Assembly (NCBI GenBank): GCA_002701845.1
Contig: NZXG01000020.1
Span: forward strand, 1-54,499
DNA: 54,499 nt
Reading direction: 5' to 3'
Origin: Pseudomonadales bacterium
Lineage (GTDB): Bacteria > Pseudomonadota > Gammaproteobacteria > Pseudomonadales > Ketobacteraceae
Shown: one piece after another, positions 34,429 to 43,374 of the stretch
Numbering within the stretch: the first letter of the stretch is position 1
How the letters are laid out: every line of letters starts with the position of its first letter
Program-made: the position numbers and the translations under genes
The notes under the pieces: model-generated
Database searches by the model: none
What the model saw: the letters and a program-made list of their open reading frames with translations, nothing else
What the model was told of the DNA's origin: nothing

Positions 34429-35304
34429 TTGCTGGGCCTGTCCCTGCAGAAAAGCCTGCGCAACCTGCTGTTGCTGGTGGGGCTGTGCAGCCAGTTACTA
34501 CTTGCCGGCTGCGAGTATGCCTATACTGGATCCGGCTTCAACGTATTGCAGGAAAACCCCAATGAAGAGCCCTGGTTCAGCGGCTATCGCCCCGCCGATA
34601 TGGCCGAAGCCATCGAAGCCCGGGGTGAGCTGCTGCCGGTGATTGTGTGGGCCAATGGCGGCTGCTTCCGCAGTGATTTCCCCTGGCAGCCCCTGTTCAA
34701 GAACTGGGCCGCGGCAGGGTACGTGGTACTGGCCCTGTCAGAGGCGCCAGCCAACCAGGGTGGCGCTCTGGGACAAACCAATGTGGCCGATCACGGGGCG
34801 TTGATTGACTGGGACATTCAAAAGTCCCCCTACAACGATATGCTCGACCATGATCGCATCGTGGCCGCGGGCAACTCCTGTGGCGGTATCACCGCCCTGG
34901 GTCTTACCGCACAGGATCCCCGGGTGAGCGCGGTGTTTGTACTCTCCGGTTCCAGCGCCATCGGCAGTTCCAGCCGCTCGGTTATGGAAGCCATCGACGT
35001 GCCGGTAGGTTATGTGATCGGCGGCAGCACCGACATTGCCGGCGGCCCCGCGCGAACCGATTACGAACGCATGTCACAGGACATTCCCGCCATGGTGGTA
35101 AATCGCACCATCGGTGGTCATGTGACAGTATCCACCACCGCATCAATTTTGGAAGAGGTGGCGCAAATCGGACTGAACTGGATGGAGCTGGTGCTGTATG
35201 GATCGCCGGAAGCCTATGATGAACCGACCGCCGATACGGTGTGTGCCGAATGCACCCCCGGCGACTGGAATCTGATGGCGCGCCTGTTGGATACCTTGCT
35301 GTAA
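34429..35304 (+). CDS. Alpha/beta-hydrolase lipoprotein, N-terminus uncertain
   Basis: 292 residues from a TTG at 34429. The signal has a lipobox Leu-Leu-Ala-Gly-Cys. The nucleophile is in Gly-Asn-Ser-Cys-Gly-Gly, a likely Asp is in Gly-Ser-Thr-Asp-Ile-Ala-Gly-Gly, and a His in Gly-Gly-His-Val. Shape and size fit a serine esterase of dienelactone-hydrolase or polyester-hydrolase type. The ATG at 34356 with a Shine-Dalgarno-like sequence starts a different frame that covers the same N-terminal region, so a frameshift near 34405-34420 may have hidden the true start. If the frames were joined, about 24 extra residues would precede the lipobox signal. The catalytic part is intact. Confidence 0.75.
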   Translation: MLGLSLQKSLRNLLLLVGLCSQLLLAGCEYAYTGSGFNVLQENPNEEPWFSGYRPADMAEAIEARGELLPVIVWANGGCFRSDFPWQPLFKNWAAAGYVVLALSEAPANQGGALGQTNVADHGALIDWDIQKSPYNDMLDHDRIVAAGNSCGGITALGLTAQDPRVSAVFVLSGSSAIGSSSRSVMEAIDVPVGYVIGGSTDIAGGPARTDYERMSQDIPAMVVNRTIGGHVTVSTTASILEEVAQIGLNWMELVLYGSPEAYDEPTADTVCAECTPGDWNLMARLLDTLL

Positions 35305-35410
35305 CACCAGCAAACACTGACTGTGCCGTAGCCGGTCTCGGGTTCGACACAGTCAGACACGCTGCTTGCAGCCAGTACCAAAAAAAACAAAAACAGAAGT
35401 GAGTTCAACC

Positions 35411-36931
35411 ATGACATTTCAGCGTACCGCCGGCTGGCTCCTGCTGTTGGCCGCCGCTCTCCCCGCCTTGCTCGCCTGTAAGCCGCAACTGGAGGCCGAG
35501 TATCCCAATGCGGTGGTGAGCAAGGCGCCCAATCTGGGGCCTTCCTTCGTGGCCGGCACCTATTTTTCCCTGGCGCCTTACGACTATGTGGAGCAGGAAT
35601 ACTTTTTCCGGGGTGAAGCCCGTTCCTATGTCAATACCGCTCCCCTTACCAGTGATGGCAAGTGGTCAGTGGAGCCGGCCGCCACGGCGCAATACAACAC
35701 CCGCATGCTGGTGTACCGGCCGCAGAATCCCGAAGATTTCAATGGCACCGTGGTGGTGGAATGGCTCAATGTCACCGGCGGCGTGGACACTGCCACCGAC
35801 TGGCTGATGCTGCATAATGAAATCCTGCGCCGGGGTTACGCCTGGGTGGGCATTTCCACCCAGCGCATTTGCGTGGAGGGTGGCGAGCCGCCCCTGCCGA
35901 CGCCACTGGGATTTTCCATTCCCCTGAAACTGATCAATATCCTGCGCTACGCCACTCTGTCCCATCCCGGTGACAGTTTCTCTTACGATATATTCTCCCA
36001 GGCGGCGCGGGCCATTCGTAATCCGGTGGGGGAGGCACCCCTGGGGGATCTGCAGGTGGAACGTTTGATTGCCGCCGGGGAATCCCAGTCCGCCACCCGG
36101 CTACTGACCTATGCCAACGCTTTCGAACCCACTGAGGATTTGTTTGACGGATATTTTATTCACAGTCGACTGGGCTTTATTCCGGACTTTGGCGGTGCCT
36201 CGGCGCCCCTGTCCCAGGCGCCCCAGGAATACATTACCACGCCGGAAGTGGTGACGGTGCGGGATGACCTGGGCAAACCGGTGCTGAACCTGCAGACGGA
36301 AACCGACCTGTTTAAACTGGGCGCCTACAGCAGCCGCCAGCCCGACAGCCCCGGTTTCCGACTGTGGGAGGTGGCGGGTACCGCCCATGCGGATCTGTAC
36401 CTAACCACCGCCGGTGGCCTGGATCAAGGCAAAGTGGCTGCGGCCAAAATCTATGAGACCTACAATCCCAGCCTGGTGATGGGCTTCTGTCCGGATCCCA
36501 TTAACACGGCCCCCCAGCATCATTTTTTGGGCCACGCCGCACTGCACGCGTTGAACCAGTGGCTGATAAACGGCACGCCGCCACCGTCGGCACCGCGGCT
36601 GCTGGTGAACGCCAGCGAGGATGCCATTGAGCGGGATTCCCTGGGCAATGCCATCGGCGGTGTCAGCAGCCCCTACATGGACGTACCGGTGGCACTGATG
36701 TCCGGGGACAACTCCAGCGAGCAGAACGAATCGGATATCTGCTTCCTGTTTGGTGAAACCCGCTTCTTCGACCGGGCCACCCTGAATTCACTGTACGCAG
36801 GCAAAGCGCATTATGTAGCGGCCGTTACCGACTCCGCACTACAGGCGGTGGCTGACGGCTATCTGATGGCGGAAGACGCCGACTTGATTATCGCCGCGGC
36901 GGAAGCCACTACGTTGTTCGATCCTGAATAA
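35411..36931 (+). CDS. Alpha/beta-hydrolase-domain lipoprotein (GESQS esterase)
   Basis: 506 residues from ATG 35411. Lipoprotein signal with Leu-Leu-Ala-Cys. Carries Ala-Gly-Glu-Ser-Gln-Ser-Ala-Thr (nucleophile Ser), and a His in Gly-Thr-Ala-His-Ala-Asp. Order and length fit the family of alpha/beta-hydrolase domain proteins related to PF20091. It likely cleaves an ester or lactone at the outer membrane; no substrate is proposed. It is 107 bases downstream of the previous hydrolase on the same strand, perhaps one operon. Confidence 0.85.
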   Translation: MTFQRTAGWLLLLAAALPALLACKPQLEAEYPNAVVSKAPNLGPSFVAGTYFSLAPYDYVEQEYFFRGEARSYVNTAPLTSDGKWSVEPAATAQYNTRMLVYRPQNPEDFNGTVVVEWLNVTGGVDTATDWLMLHNEILRRGYAWVGISTQRICVEGGEPPLPTPLGFSIPLKLINILRYATLSHPGDSFSYDIFSQAARAIRNPVGEAPLGDLQVERLIAAGESQSATRLLTYANAFEPTEDLFDGYFIHSRLGFIPDFGGASAPLSQAPQEYITTPEVVTVRDDLGKPVLNLQTETDLFKLGAYSSRQPDSPGFRLWEVAGTAHADLYLTTAGGLDQGKVAAAKIYETYNPSLVMGFCPDPINTAPQHHFLGHAALHALNQWLINGTPPPSAPRLLVNASEDAIERDSLGNAIGGVSSPYMDVPVALMSGDNSSEQNESDICFLFGETRFFDRATLNSLYAGKAHYVAAVTDSALQAVADGYLMAEDADLIIAAAEATTLFDPE

Positions 36932-36939
36932 GCGCCAAT

Positions 36940-36966
36940 GGCCGGTAGCCGTTCAGGCTGCCGGCC
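36940..36966. other. Convergent intergenic hairpin
   Basis: GGCCGGTAGCC and GGCTGCCGGCC around GTTCA form an 11-bp stem with one mismatch. It lies just beyond the stop of the alpha/beta hydrolase gene and overlaps the last codons of the convergent VOC gene. There is no T-tract, so it is a weak terminator candidate. Confidence 0.4.
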
Positions 36967-37336
36967 GGTACATGGCACAAAGTTTATTACCCGCCGGATC
37001 ACGCAGATACGCCACATAGATCGGGCCAAAGGAGGTTTCCCGAATTCCCGGCGGATCCTCGCATTCGCTACCGCCGTTGGCCAAACCAGCCGCATGCCAG
37101 GCATCCACTTCCGCTTCGTTCTGCGCCGTGAATCCCACCGTACCCCCGTTGGCATGGGTAGCCGGGTTACCGTCAATGGGTCTGGTAATCCCTAACACAC
37201 CCGTGGGTGTCACATAAAAGCAACGGCCTTTGTCGTCAATGTTGCCGGCGGGGTGCCCCAGGGTCACCAGTATGGCATCGTAGAACTGTTTTGCAGCGGC
37301 CACATCATTGGCGCCAAGCATCAGATGACTGAACAT
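36953..37336 (-). CDS. VOC (glyoxalase/bleomycin-resistance fold) protein
   Basis: 127 residues. Two beta-alpha-beta-beta-beta modules: Phe-Ser-His-Leu-Met-Leu-Gly-Ala-Asn-Asp at the start, Phe-Tyr-Val-Thr-Pro, Val-Gly-Phe-Thr-Ala and Val-Ala-Tyr-Leu-Arg-Asp-Pro-Ala-Gly-Asn-Lys-Leu-Cys-Ala at the end. Ligands include the His near residue 4 and others in later strands. VOC proteins bind a metal and act as lyases, dioxygenases or drug-binding proteins. The role cannot be set. Confidence 0.9.
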   Translation of the reverse strand: MFSHLMLGANDVAAAKQFYDAILVTLGHPAGNIDDKGRCFYVTPTGVLGITRPIDGNPATHANGGTVGFTAQNEAEVDAWHAAGLANGGSECEDPPGIRETSFGPIYVAYLRDPAGNKLCAMYRPAA

Positions 37337-37415
37337 AATTTAGGGCTTCCCTTTTTTGTCTGGATATTGCAGCTATCGAGTGCATTGCCAAATATATCAC
37401 CAAAGAGACCCCCGA

Positions 37416-38456
37416 TCATTCCTCGACGGAATCCGGCGCTGCGTTCCCCGCCGCACCAACCCCGGGCGTAACCGCTGCGGAGCGCTGATACCGCTGAAAA
37501 AACTCCCAGATCACATCGGTGGCACCAATCACATCGGAACGGGCCCCCACCATAAATTCCGGCAGCAGACTGCGTCCACCGGCCCGGGTATGACCCAGCC
37601 CTTCCACCTGGATATAAACCACCTCAGTATCACCGGCGCAGGGTCCAAAGCGCTCACGACTGACCCCGGCGGGCGCCACGACCTGCTGCGGCTGGGACTG
37701 ACATTTCAGCGCCCGGGCCCATTTTTCCACCGACTCCCGCACTGGCGGCTTGGCCTTGGACCGCACCTGGTCACTGCCGCCGTTGGCCAGCCTGGGCACA
37801 CCGCCGTCCAGGGGATTCAGCGAATCCTCAGTACCGGTGATATAAAGCATGGGCACCGGCGGCGACAGGCGGGGCGGATCGAACCAAAGAGCACCCGCCA
37901 CCGGCGCGATAGCGCTGATTGTTTCAGGCAGGGCGGCGGCAACCCGAAAGCTCATGGAAGCGCCGTTGGAAAATCCGGTGACATATACCCGCCCGCGGTC
38001 CAATGGGAATTGGGCCGCCAGCTCATCCACCAGGGCCTGTATAAAGGCCACATCATCCACCTCGGCCTGACCGTGGTAAAAGCGGTCGGAACCGTCATTC
38101 CATAACTGGGGGTTGAACACAAAACTGCTGCGCCGGTCCGGATTGGGAGGCAAGGCGTCAGGGTAGACCACCAAAAAACCTTCCTGATCCGCCTTGGCGC
38201 TCCAACCGGTTTGAGTCGCTGCCGCCTTACCGCTGCCGCCACCACCATGGAGCATGATCACCAATGGCAGCGGTTCCCCCCGGGCCGCGGCCGGAGGAAC
38301 GTGGAGTCGATAATGACGGGGCCGGTCGGCCAGCAGCAGAACCCGTTCAAAATCGCCCGCCATCAGGGGCGTGGGAACGTTCGCGTCCCCGGTTCCCGCG
38401 CACCCCACCAGCATCAGCACAACCAGCCACACCGTGAGCACCAGTCTGGCGTTCAT
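37416..38456 (-). CDS. LpqC/PHB-depolymerase-like lipoprotein esterase
   Basis: 346 residues from ATG 38456, with AGGAGGAGA upstream; the adjacent ATG at 38459 is too close to the Shine-Dalgarno. Lipoprotein signal with lipobox Leu-Val-Gly-Cys. Oxyanion region Met-Leu-His-Gly-Gly-Gly-Gly-Ser-Gly, nucleophile in Gly-Phe-Ser-Asn-Gly-Ala-Ser, Asp in Gly-Thr-Glu-Asp-Ser-Leu-Asn, His in Gly-Leu-Gly-His-Thr. This is the feruloyl-esterase/PHB-depolymerase-like family, so it likely cleaves a polyester or aryl ester outside the inner membrane. The C-terminal 20 residues are Ala/Pro-rich. Confidence 0.9.
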   Translation of the reverse strand: MNARLVLTVWLVVLMLVGCAGTGDANVPTPLMAGDFERVLLLADRPRHYRLHVPPAAARGEPLPLVIMLHGGGGSGKAAATQTGWSAKADQEGFLVVYPDALPPNPDRRSSFVFNPQLWNDGSDRFYHGQAEVDDVAFIQALVDELAAQFPLDRGRVYVTGFSNGASMSFRVAAALPETISAIAPVAGALWFDPPRLSPPVPMLYITGTEDSLNPLDGGVPRLANGGSDQVRSKAKPPVRESVEKWARALKCQSQPQQVVAPAGVSRERFGPCAGDTEVVYIQVEGLGHTRAGGRSLLPEFMVGARSDVIGATDVIWEFFQRYQRSAAVTPGVGAAGNAAPDSVEE

Positions 38457-38518
38457 CATTCTCCTCCTTTCCAGTTTCTCAGGCAGTTGCCAGGGCCTTT
38501 CCGCTCCGACGGAGTCGC

Positions 38519-39004
38519 TCAGGCCGGGTCCCTTCCGGCCGGGGCCTCCGCCTGGCGCTGCATCCCGGCAATAACAAACTGAGGTATCTTGATTGGCAGT
38601 ACCCATATGCGCACATCCAACCGCAAGCGGGTCAGGCGGGAGTAATGAATCCGCCACTGCCCATCCACCTTGCGATACGCTTCATGATAGTGGCCATAGC
38701 CCCGCAGATCGATAAAGCCCAGAAACCGCACCAGATCCTCCATGGCCCAGATGCCCCGCGCCTGCCCCTCGCCGGTCAGTTCGATTTCCGGCATATGGCC
38801 GTGATGCACCGTAGGATTTGCGCCCAGGGTCTTCTTAACGAAGGCCACGAACTCATCGCCGCCCTCAATAACTTTACCACCGGACCCCCGGGTGTCGCTG
38901 ACGAACTCGCTGGTGAACAGTTCACGAAACCCGTCCCACTGCTTGGTGTCCAAGAGTCGAAAGTAACGGGCTTTTAGTTGTTTTATTGCCTCAATATCCT
39001 GCAT
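38519..39004 (-). CDS. SnoaL-like/NTF2-fold protein
   Basis: 161 residues. Ile-Lys-Gln-Leu-Lys-Ala-Arg-Tyr-Phe-Arg-Leu-Leu-Asp-Thr-Lys-Gln-Trp-Asp near the start, then Leu-Phe-Thr-Ser-Glu-Phe, the cone-like core and a His-Tyr-His-Glu-Ala-Tyr strand are the usual NTF2 SnoaL_4 pattern. Such proteins are often isomerases, dehydratases or small-molecule binders; related ones include steroid delta-isomerases. Cytoplasmic. Same strand as and upstream of the LpqC-like gene by 62 bases. Confidence 0.88.
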   Translation of the reverse strand: MQDIEAIKQLKARYFRLLDTKQWDGFRELFTSEFVSDTRGSGGKVIEGGDEFVAFVKKTLGANPTVHHGHMPEIELTGEGQARGIWAMEDLVRFLGFIDLRGYGHYHEAYRKVDGQWRIHYSRLTRLRLDVRIWVLPIKIPQFVIAGMQRQAEAPAGRDPA

Positions 39005-39177
39005 GGTTCAACCTTTTTGTGGATGATTGCCCCGGGATCCGTACCGCTCACGGACCCCGCACAAACTGGCCTGATCTGACTGATTTTATGCACCAGGGGA
39101 CAGGGCTGTCAGTGTACAGCTCTCCTATACTGGAAGCAGTTAAGATGAGACCCGATACCGTCCAGGAGGAAACTGTT

Positions 39178-40050
39178 ATGACCGCCGCCGCGCATCAAAA
39201 CGCCAAACGTATTGGCACTGACGCCATTCCAGTGCGCCGCATGGATTTTGAATTTGATGACAATATCCCCCTGTTCTGGTTCGCCGGCGACCCCCTGCGC
39301 ACCATGATTCTCACCGCCATGTCCGGCACCTTCCCCGAGGGCGAACGTATGTTCATGCGCTCGGTGCGCCATTTTCAAAAGGCACTGCGGGATCCGGAAC
39401 TGCGCCAGCGGGTAAAAGCCTTCATCGGCCAGGAAGCCCACCACGGCAAGGAACACGAAGCCTTTAACACGATGATGACCCGCAAGGGCATACCGGTGGA
39501 TAAGATCGACAACTTTACCCGCATCGGTTTGGGTCGCCAGGAAGAAATTTACTCTCCTGAACGCATCTTGGCAAAAACCTGTGCCCTGGAGCATTTCACC
39601 GCCCTGTTTGCCGAGACCCTGCTGGCGCATCCGGAACTGATCGACGGCGTGGACAAACGCCTGCAACCCCTGTGGATCTGGCATGCCATCGAAGAAAGCG
39701 AGCACAAGGCCGTGGCTTTCGATGTCTATCAGGAGCAGGTGGGTGACTACTGGACCCGGGTCAGCGAAATGATGGTCACCACCGTGCTGTTCACCTTTTT
39801 CTCCACCATGCATACCATGCAACTGCTGCATGCCAGTCGCCATCAGCCGCGAGCGCGGAAATGGTCCCTGGGCCAGCGGCTTAAGGGCTTGTGGCAACAC
39901 CGCGATCTGGCGGCGGAGCTGGGCAAACATTACCTGAGCTATTACCGGCCGGATTTCCATCCCTCGCAAAAGGACAGTCAGCAACTGCGGGACAAAGGGC
40001 TGGCTCTGCTCACCCGTCTGGTGGGTGACAAAGCCAATACCTCAATCTGA
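39178..40050 (+). CDS. PF10118 ferritin-like metal-dependent hydrolase
   Basis: 290 residues from ATG 39178, with AGGAGG upstream. The longer frames from 38986 or 39145 are not favoured. Several Glu/His segments are visible: Gly-Gln-Glu-Ala-His-His-Gly-Lys-Glu-His, Leu-Glu-His-Phe-Thr-Ala and Trp-His-Ala-Ile-Glu-Glu-Ser-Glu-His-Lys. These are the di-iron-type ligand motifs of the PF10118 'predicted metal-dependent hydrolase' family. A long hydrophobic-aromatic helix lies near residue 200. Related genes are common in lipid- and steroid-degrading bacteria; the reaction is not established. Confidence 0.9.
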   Translation: MTAAAHQNAKRIGTDAIPVRRMDFEFDDNIPLFWFAGDPLRTMILTAMSGTFPEGERMFMRSVRHFQKALRDPELRQRVKAFIGQEAHHGKEHEAFNTMMTRKGIPVDKIDNFTRIGLGRQEEIYSPERILAKTCALEHFTALFAETLLAHPELIDGVDKRLQPLWIWHAIEESEHKAVAFDVYQEQVGDYWTRVSEMMVTTVLFTFFSTMHTMQLLHASRHQPRARKWSLGQRLKGLWQHRDLAAELGKHYLSYYRPDFHPSQKDSQQLRDKGLALLTRLVGDKANTSI

Positions 40051-40229
40051 CCGCGCCACGCCTCCGACCCGGCGCCTGCCGTCGGGTCAAACGGCCTGCT
40101 TGACTCCACGACGCCGCCAGTGGCCGGTGCTGGTGAAGCCATCCTGAAACCGGTATGATCCCATTTTATGCAACGGTTTCTGACACCGGCTTTGCAAGGC
40201 GTGTTTCCAACCATATGGGATGACTTCTA

Positions 40230-41243
40230 ATGGAAATCATTAAGACCCTGGGTGAGTTCATCATTGACCGGCAGATGGAATACCCTCATGCCAGCGGCGA
40301 ACTGAGTTCGCTGTTTTCCTCCATCCGCCTGGCGGCCAAAATACTCCACCGCGAAATCAACAAAGCCGGCCTGGCGGATATTACCGGAGCCGCCGGCGAT
40401 GACAATGTGCAGGGCGAAGAACAGCAAAAGCTGGATGTCTACGCCAATGAACGGTTCAAGAACGCCCTGGCCCAGCGTGGCGTGGTGTGCGGCATCGCCT
40501 CCGAAGAGGAAGAGGAATTCGTCAAGTTCCAGGAAACCAAAAACCGCGAAGGCAAATACGTGGTGTTGATCGACCCCCTGGACGGCTCTTCCAATATTGA
40601 TGTCAACGTTTCCGTGGGTACCATTTTCAGCATTTACCGCCGGGTTTCACCGGTGGGCACCCAGGTCACCGAGGCGGATTTTCTGCAGCCCGGTCACGCC
40701 CAGATCGCTGCCGGCTATGTGGTATACGGCTCTTCCACCATGCTGGTGTACTCCACTGGCAACGGCGTCAACGGTTTCACCTACGACCCCACCATCGGCG
40801 TGTTCTGCCTCTCCCATCCCAATTTACAGATTCCCGCCGATGGCACCATCTACTCCATCAATGAAGGCAACTATGTGCACTTCCCGGAAGGGGTAAAAAA
40901 ATACATCAAGTACTGCCAGGAGGAGGATGCCGAAACCAAACGCCCCTATACGTCGCGCTATATTGGCTCCCTGGTATCGGACTTCCATCGCAATCTGATC
41001 AAGGGTGGCATCTATCTGTACCCCACTTCCAGCCGCTACCCAAACGGCAAGCTGCGCCTGTTGTATGAGTGCAATCCCATGGCATTTCTCATTGAGCAGG
41101 CCGGTGGCAAGGCCCTGGCGGGGCCGGGGCAGCGGGTACTGGATATTGAGCCCACCAGCCTGCATCAGCGCTGCCCGCTGTTTCTGGGTTCCATGAACAT
41201 GGTGGACCGGCTGGATCAGTTTATTACCGAATTCGGCGGTTAA
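40230..41243 (+). CDS. fbp: Class I fructose-1,6-bisphosphatase
   Basis: Cleaves fructose 1,6-bisphosphate to fructose 6-phosphate in gluconeogenesis. 337 residues, like E. coli Fbp. It aligns along its length with [10 protein letters not shown] as the metal-binding motif, Ser-Glu-Glu-Glu-Glu-Glu-Phe, Tyr-Gly-Ser-Ser-Thr-Met-Leu, and [12 protein letters not shown]. Cytoplasmic. Gluconeogenesis fits a cell growing on fatty acids or organic acids. The next gene follows after 18 bases. Confidence 0.97.
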   Translation: MEIIKTLGEFIIDRQMEYPHASGELSSLFSSIRLAAKILHREINKAGLADITGAAGDDNVQGEEQQKLDVYANERFKNALAQRGVVCGIASEEEEEFVKFQETKNREGKYVVLIDPLDGSSNIDVNVSVGTIFSIYRRVSPVGTQVTEADFLQPGHAQIAAGYVVYGSSTMLVYSTGNGVNGFTYDPTIGVFCLSHPNLQIPADGTIYSINEGNYVHFPEGVKKYIKYCQEEDAETKRPYTSRYIGSLVSDFHRNLIKGGIYLYPTSSRYPNGKLRLLYECNPMAFLIEQAGGKALAGPGQRVLDIEPTSLHQRCPLFLGSMNMVDRLDQFITEFGG

Positions 41244-41261
41244 TACCGCAGGGAGGTCCCC

Positions 41262-42440
41262 TTGCTGTCTGTTGTGAGAAACCTGTCGCTGCTGTTGCTG
41301 ACGGCAAGCGCCTTAACTGCCTGCAACGGCGGCAGCTCAGCCACCGCAGGGGAGCCGTCCGCGGCTGACACCGGCCCTGCACCCATCGAGACCCAACAGG
41401 CCAGTTTTGTGGTGGAAACCCTGGCCAGCGGCCTGGATCACCCCTGGGGCCTTGCCTTTGTCACCCCGGACCGCATTCTGATAACCGAACGCTCCGGTCA
41501 GCTACGTATCTTCGAGGATGGCAAGCTCAGTGAGCCGGTGCAGGGCCTGCCGGAAATCTGGGTGGGCGGTCAGGGGGGACTGCTGGATGTGGCAGCCAAT
41601 CAGGGCTGGATTTACTTCAGTTACTCCGAACCGGGTTCCCTGCCCCTGACCAACTCCACGGCAGTGGCCCGGGGCAAATTAAACGGCCGGCAGCTCAGTG
41701 AACTGGAAGTGATTTTCAGTCAGGAGCCTAAATACGTATCCCGCGCCCATTTCGGTTCCCGACTGGTATTCTCCGGCGGTTATCTGTTTATCACCCTGGG
41801 GGAGCGCTTCTCGGCCAAAGACGACGCCCAGACCCTGGATAACCACCACGGCAAAGTGGTGCGTATTTTTCCGGATGGCCGGGTTCCCGAGGATAACCCA
41901 TATCAGGGCCAGGATAACGCCCTGCCGGAAATCTGGTCCATAGGGCACCGCAATATTCAGGGCGCCACCCTGCATCCTACGACCGGCGCCCTGTGGATTC
42001 ACGAGCACGGCCCCCAGGGCGGTGACGAGATCAACATTCCTGAACCCGGCGAAAACTACGGCTGGCCGGTGATCACCTACGGCGAAAAATACGGCGGCGG
42101 CAAAATTGGTGAAGGTACGGAGAAGCCAGGCATGGAGCAACCACTGTATTACTGGGTACCCTCCATCGCCCCCTCTGGTATGACCTTTTACACGGGGACC
42201 GCCTTCCCTCAGTGGCGGGGTGACCTGTTTGTGGGCTCCCTGAAGTTCCGCCAGCTGGTGCGTCTGGAACTGGATGGTAATGAAGTGGTGGGCGAAGAGC
42301 GCATGCTGCAGGACGCGGTGGGGGATCGCATCCGCGATGTAGTGCAAGGGCCCGATGGTCTGTTGTACCTGCTGACGGACGAAGACAATGGCCGACTGCT
42401 GCGATTGAAGCCGGTCACTCAGGACAGCGGTGTTCGTTGA
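41262..42440 (+). CDS. PQQ-dependent sugar dehydrogenase-like lipoprotein
   Basis: 392 residues from a TTG at 41262, with GGGAGG upstream. Lipoprotein signal with lipobox Leu-Thr-Ala-Cys. The beta-propeller has Gly-Leu-Asp-His-Pro-Trp-Gly-Leu-Ala-Phe, Gly-His-Arg-Asn-Ile-Gln-Gly, Trp-Ile-His-Glu-His-Gly-Pro-Gln-Gly-Gly-Asp-Glu and Asn-Tyr-Gly-Trp-Pro, the family markers of soluble aldose (GSDH/YliI) dehydrogenases. It should act in the periplasm using PQQ. No PQQ synthesis genes are in the window. Its 3' end overlaps the next gene by 11 bases. Confidence 0.93.
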   Translation: MLSVVRNLSLLLLTASALTACNGGSSATAGEPSAADTGPAPIETQQASFVVETLASGLDHPWGLAFVTPDRILITERSGQLRIFEDGKLSEPVQGLPEIWVGGQGGLLDVAANQGWIYFSYSEPGSLPLTNSTAVARGKLNGRQLSELEVIFSQEPKYVSRAHFGSRLVFSGGYLFITLGERFSAKDDAQTLDNHHGKVVRIFPDGRVPEDNPYQGQDNALPEIWSIGHRNIQGATLHPTTGALWIHEHGPQGGDEINIPEPGENYGWPVITYGEKYGGGKIGEGTEKPGMEQPLYYWVPSIAPSGMTFYTGTAFPQWRGDLFVGSLKFRQLVRLELDGNEVVGEERMLQDAVGDRIRDVVQGPDGLLYLLTDEDNGRLLRLKPVTQDSGVR

Positions 42441-42906
42441 CACCCGGCTGGTGGATTACCGGGATCCGGAACAGGCCCGGGCGCTGCTGCGCCTGCTGCG
42501 GGAATACGCCCTTGATCCCATGGGCGGCGGCGCGCCGGAGCCGGTGCAGGCAACCCTGATCAACGAACTGGCCAAACGGCCCCATGCTTTCAGTATTCTG
42601 GCCTACCGCGGCAGCCGGGCGGTGGGGCTGGCCAATTGCCTGGAGGGCTTTTCCACCTTCGCTGCCCGCCCCCTGATTAACGTTCATGACCTGGTGGTAC
42701 AACGGGATTACCGGGGTATGGGCGTGGGCCGGACCCTGCTCAATCAGGTGGCCGCGGAGGCCCGCAGCCGGGGCTGCTGCAAACTCACTCTGGAAGTACT
42801 TTCCGGTAATCAGCCGGCGCGGCGGCTCTATGAAGGCCTGGGTTTCCACCGCTATCAGCTGGACCCGGCCGCCGGTTGTGCCGAATTCTGGGAAAAGCCG
42901 CTGTAG
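42430..42906 (+). CDS. GNAT-family N-acetyltransferase
   Basis: 158 residues from a GTG at 42430 inside the end of the previous gene. Acetyl-CoA binding motif Val-Gln-Arg-Asp-Tyr-Arg-Gly-Met-Gly-Val-Gly-Arg-Thr-Leu-Leu, then a Leu-Thr-Leu-Glu-Val-Leu strand and Ala-Arg-Arg-Leu-Tyr-Glu-Gly-Leu-Gly-Phe-x-Arg-Tyr-Gln at the C-terminus. Acetyl transfer to a small amine or protein is likely; substrate unknown. The overlap suggests translational coupling. Confidence 0.9.
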   Translation: MFVDTRLVDYRDPEQARALLRLLREYALDPMGGGAPEPVQATLINELAKRPHAFSILAYRGSRAVGLANCLEGFSTFAARPLINVHDLVVQRDYRGMGVGRTLLNQVAAEARSRGCCKLTLEVLSGNQPARRLYEGLGFHRYQLDPAAGCAEFWEKPL

Positions 42907-43022
42907 AGAGCGCCGCTCGCGCATAGACGGGAAGCGACCCATTGCCAAACTCAGGGTTTAGTGATATCAGAGTTTCGTTACCTGAAAAACAAACTCCATT
43001 CCTAATTTCCAGAGATGCTGTT

Positions 43023-43367
43023 ATGACCACACTGGATGACACCGCCCGGCTGAACATCATTCGCTTTGGTGTGATGCTGGCGGCCCGGGAATTTAGCGCC
43101 GCCCATGGGTTACTGGCTCCGCAGCTGGCAGAACAGGTTTCCGCGGGGGATCTGGAACAGGCTTTCGACGAGATGATAGTGCATTTTGATACCGAGGATG
43201 TGGCCCCGGTGGCCGAGGCCCTGCAGCTGGTGGATGAGGACGCCTTCGGCCACTGGGTGTACCTGCCCATGGAAGGGGATGGGGAGCTGGAGGCCATTAC
43301 CCTGCAGGTGAACCCTGAGGGACGTATCCTGGATATTGAGTGGGGCAAGGATTGGAAAAGCGGTTGA
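43023..43367 (+). CDS. Small acidic protein of unknown function
   Basis: 114 residues from ATG 43023. Soluble, acidic, no signal peptide. A helical N-terminal part is followed by a Val-Ala-Glu-Ala-Leu-Gln region, then alternating strands, ending Trp-Gly-Lys-Asp-Trp-Lys. I do not recognise the family. It lies seven bases upstream of a membrane methyltransferase-like gene, with which it may be translationally linked. Confidence 0.7.
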   Translation: MTTLDDTARLNIIRFGVMLAAREFSAAHGLLAPQLAEQVSAGDLEQAFDEMIVHFDTEDVAPVAEALQLVDEDAFGHWVYLPMEGDGELEAITLQVNPEGRILDIEWGKDWKSG

Positions 43368-43374
43368 GATCCCA

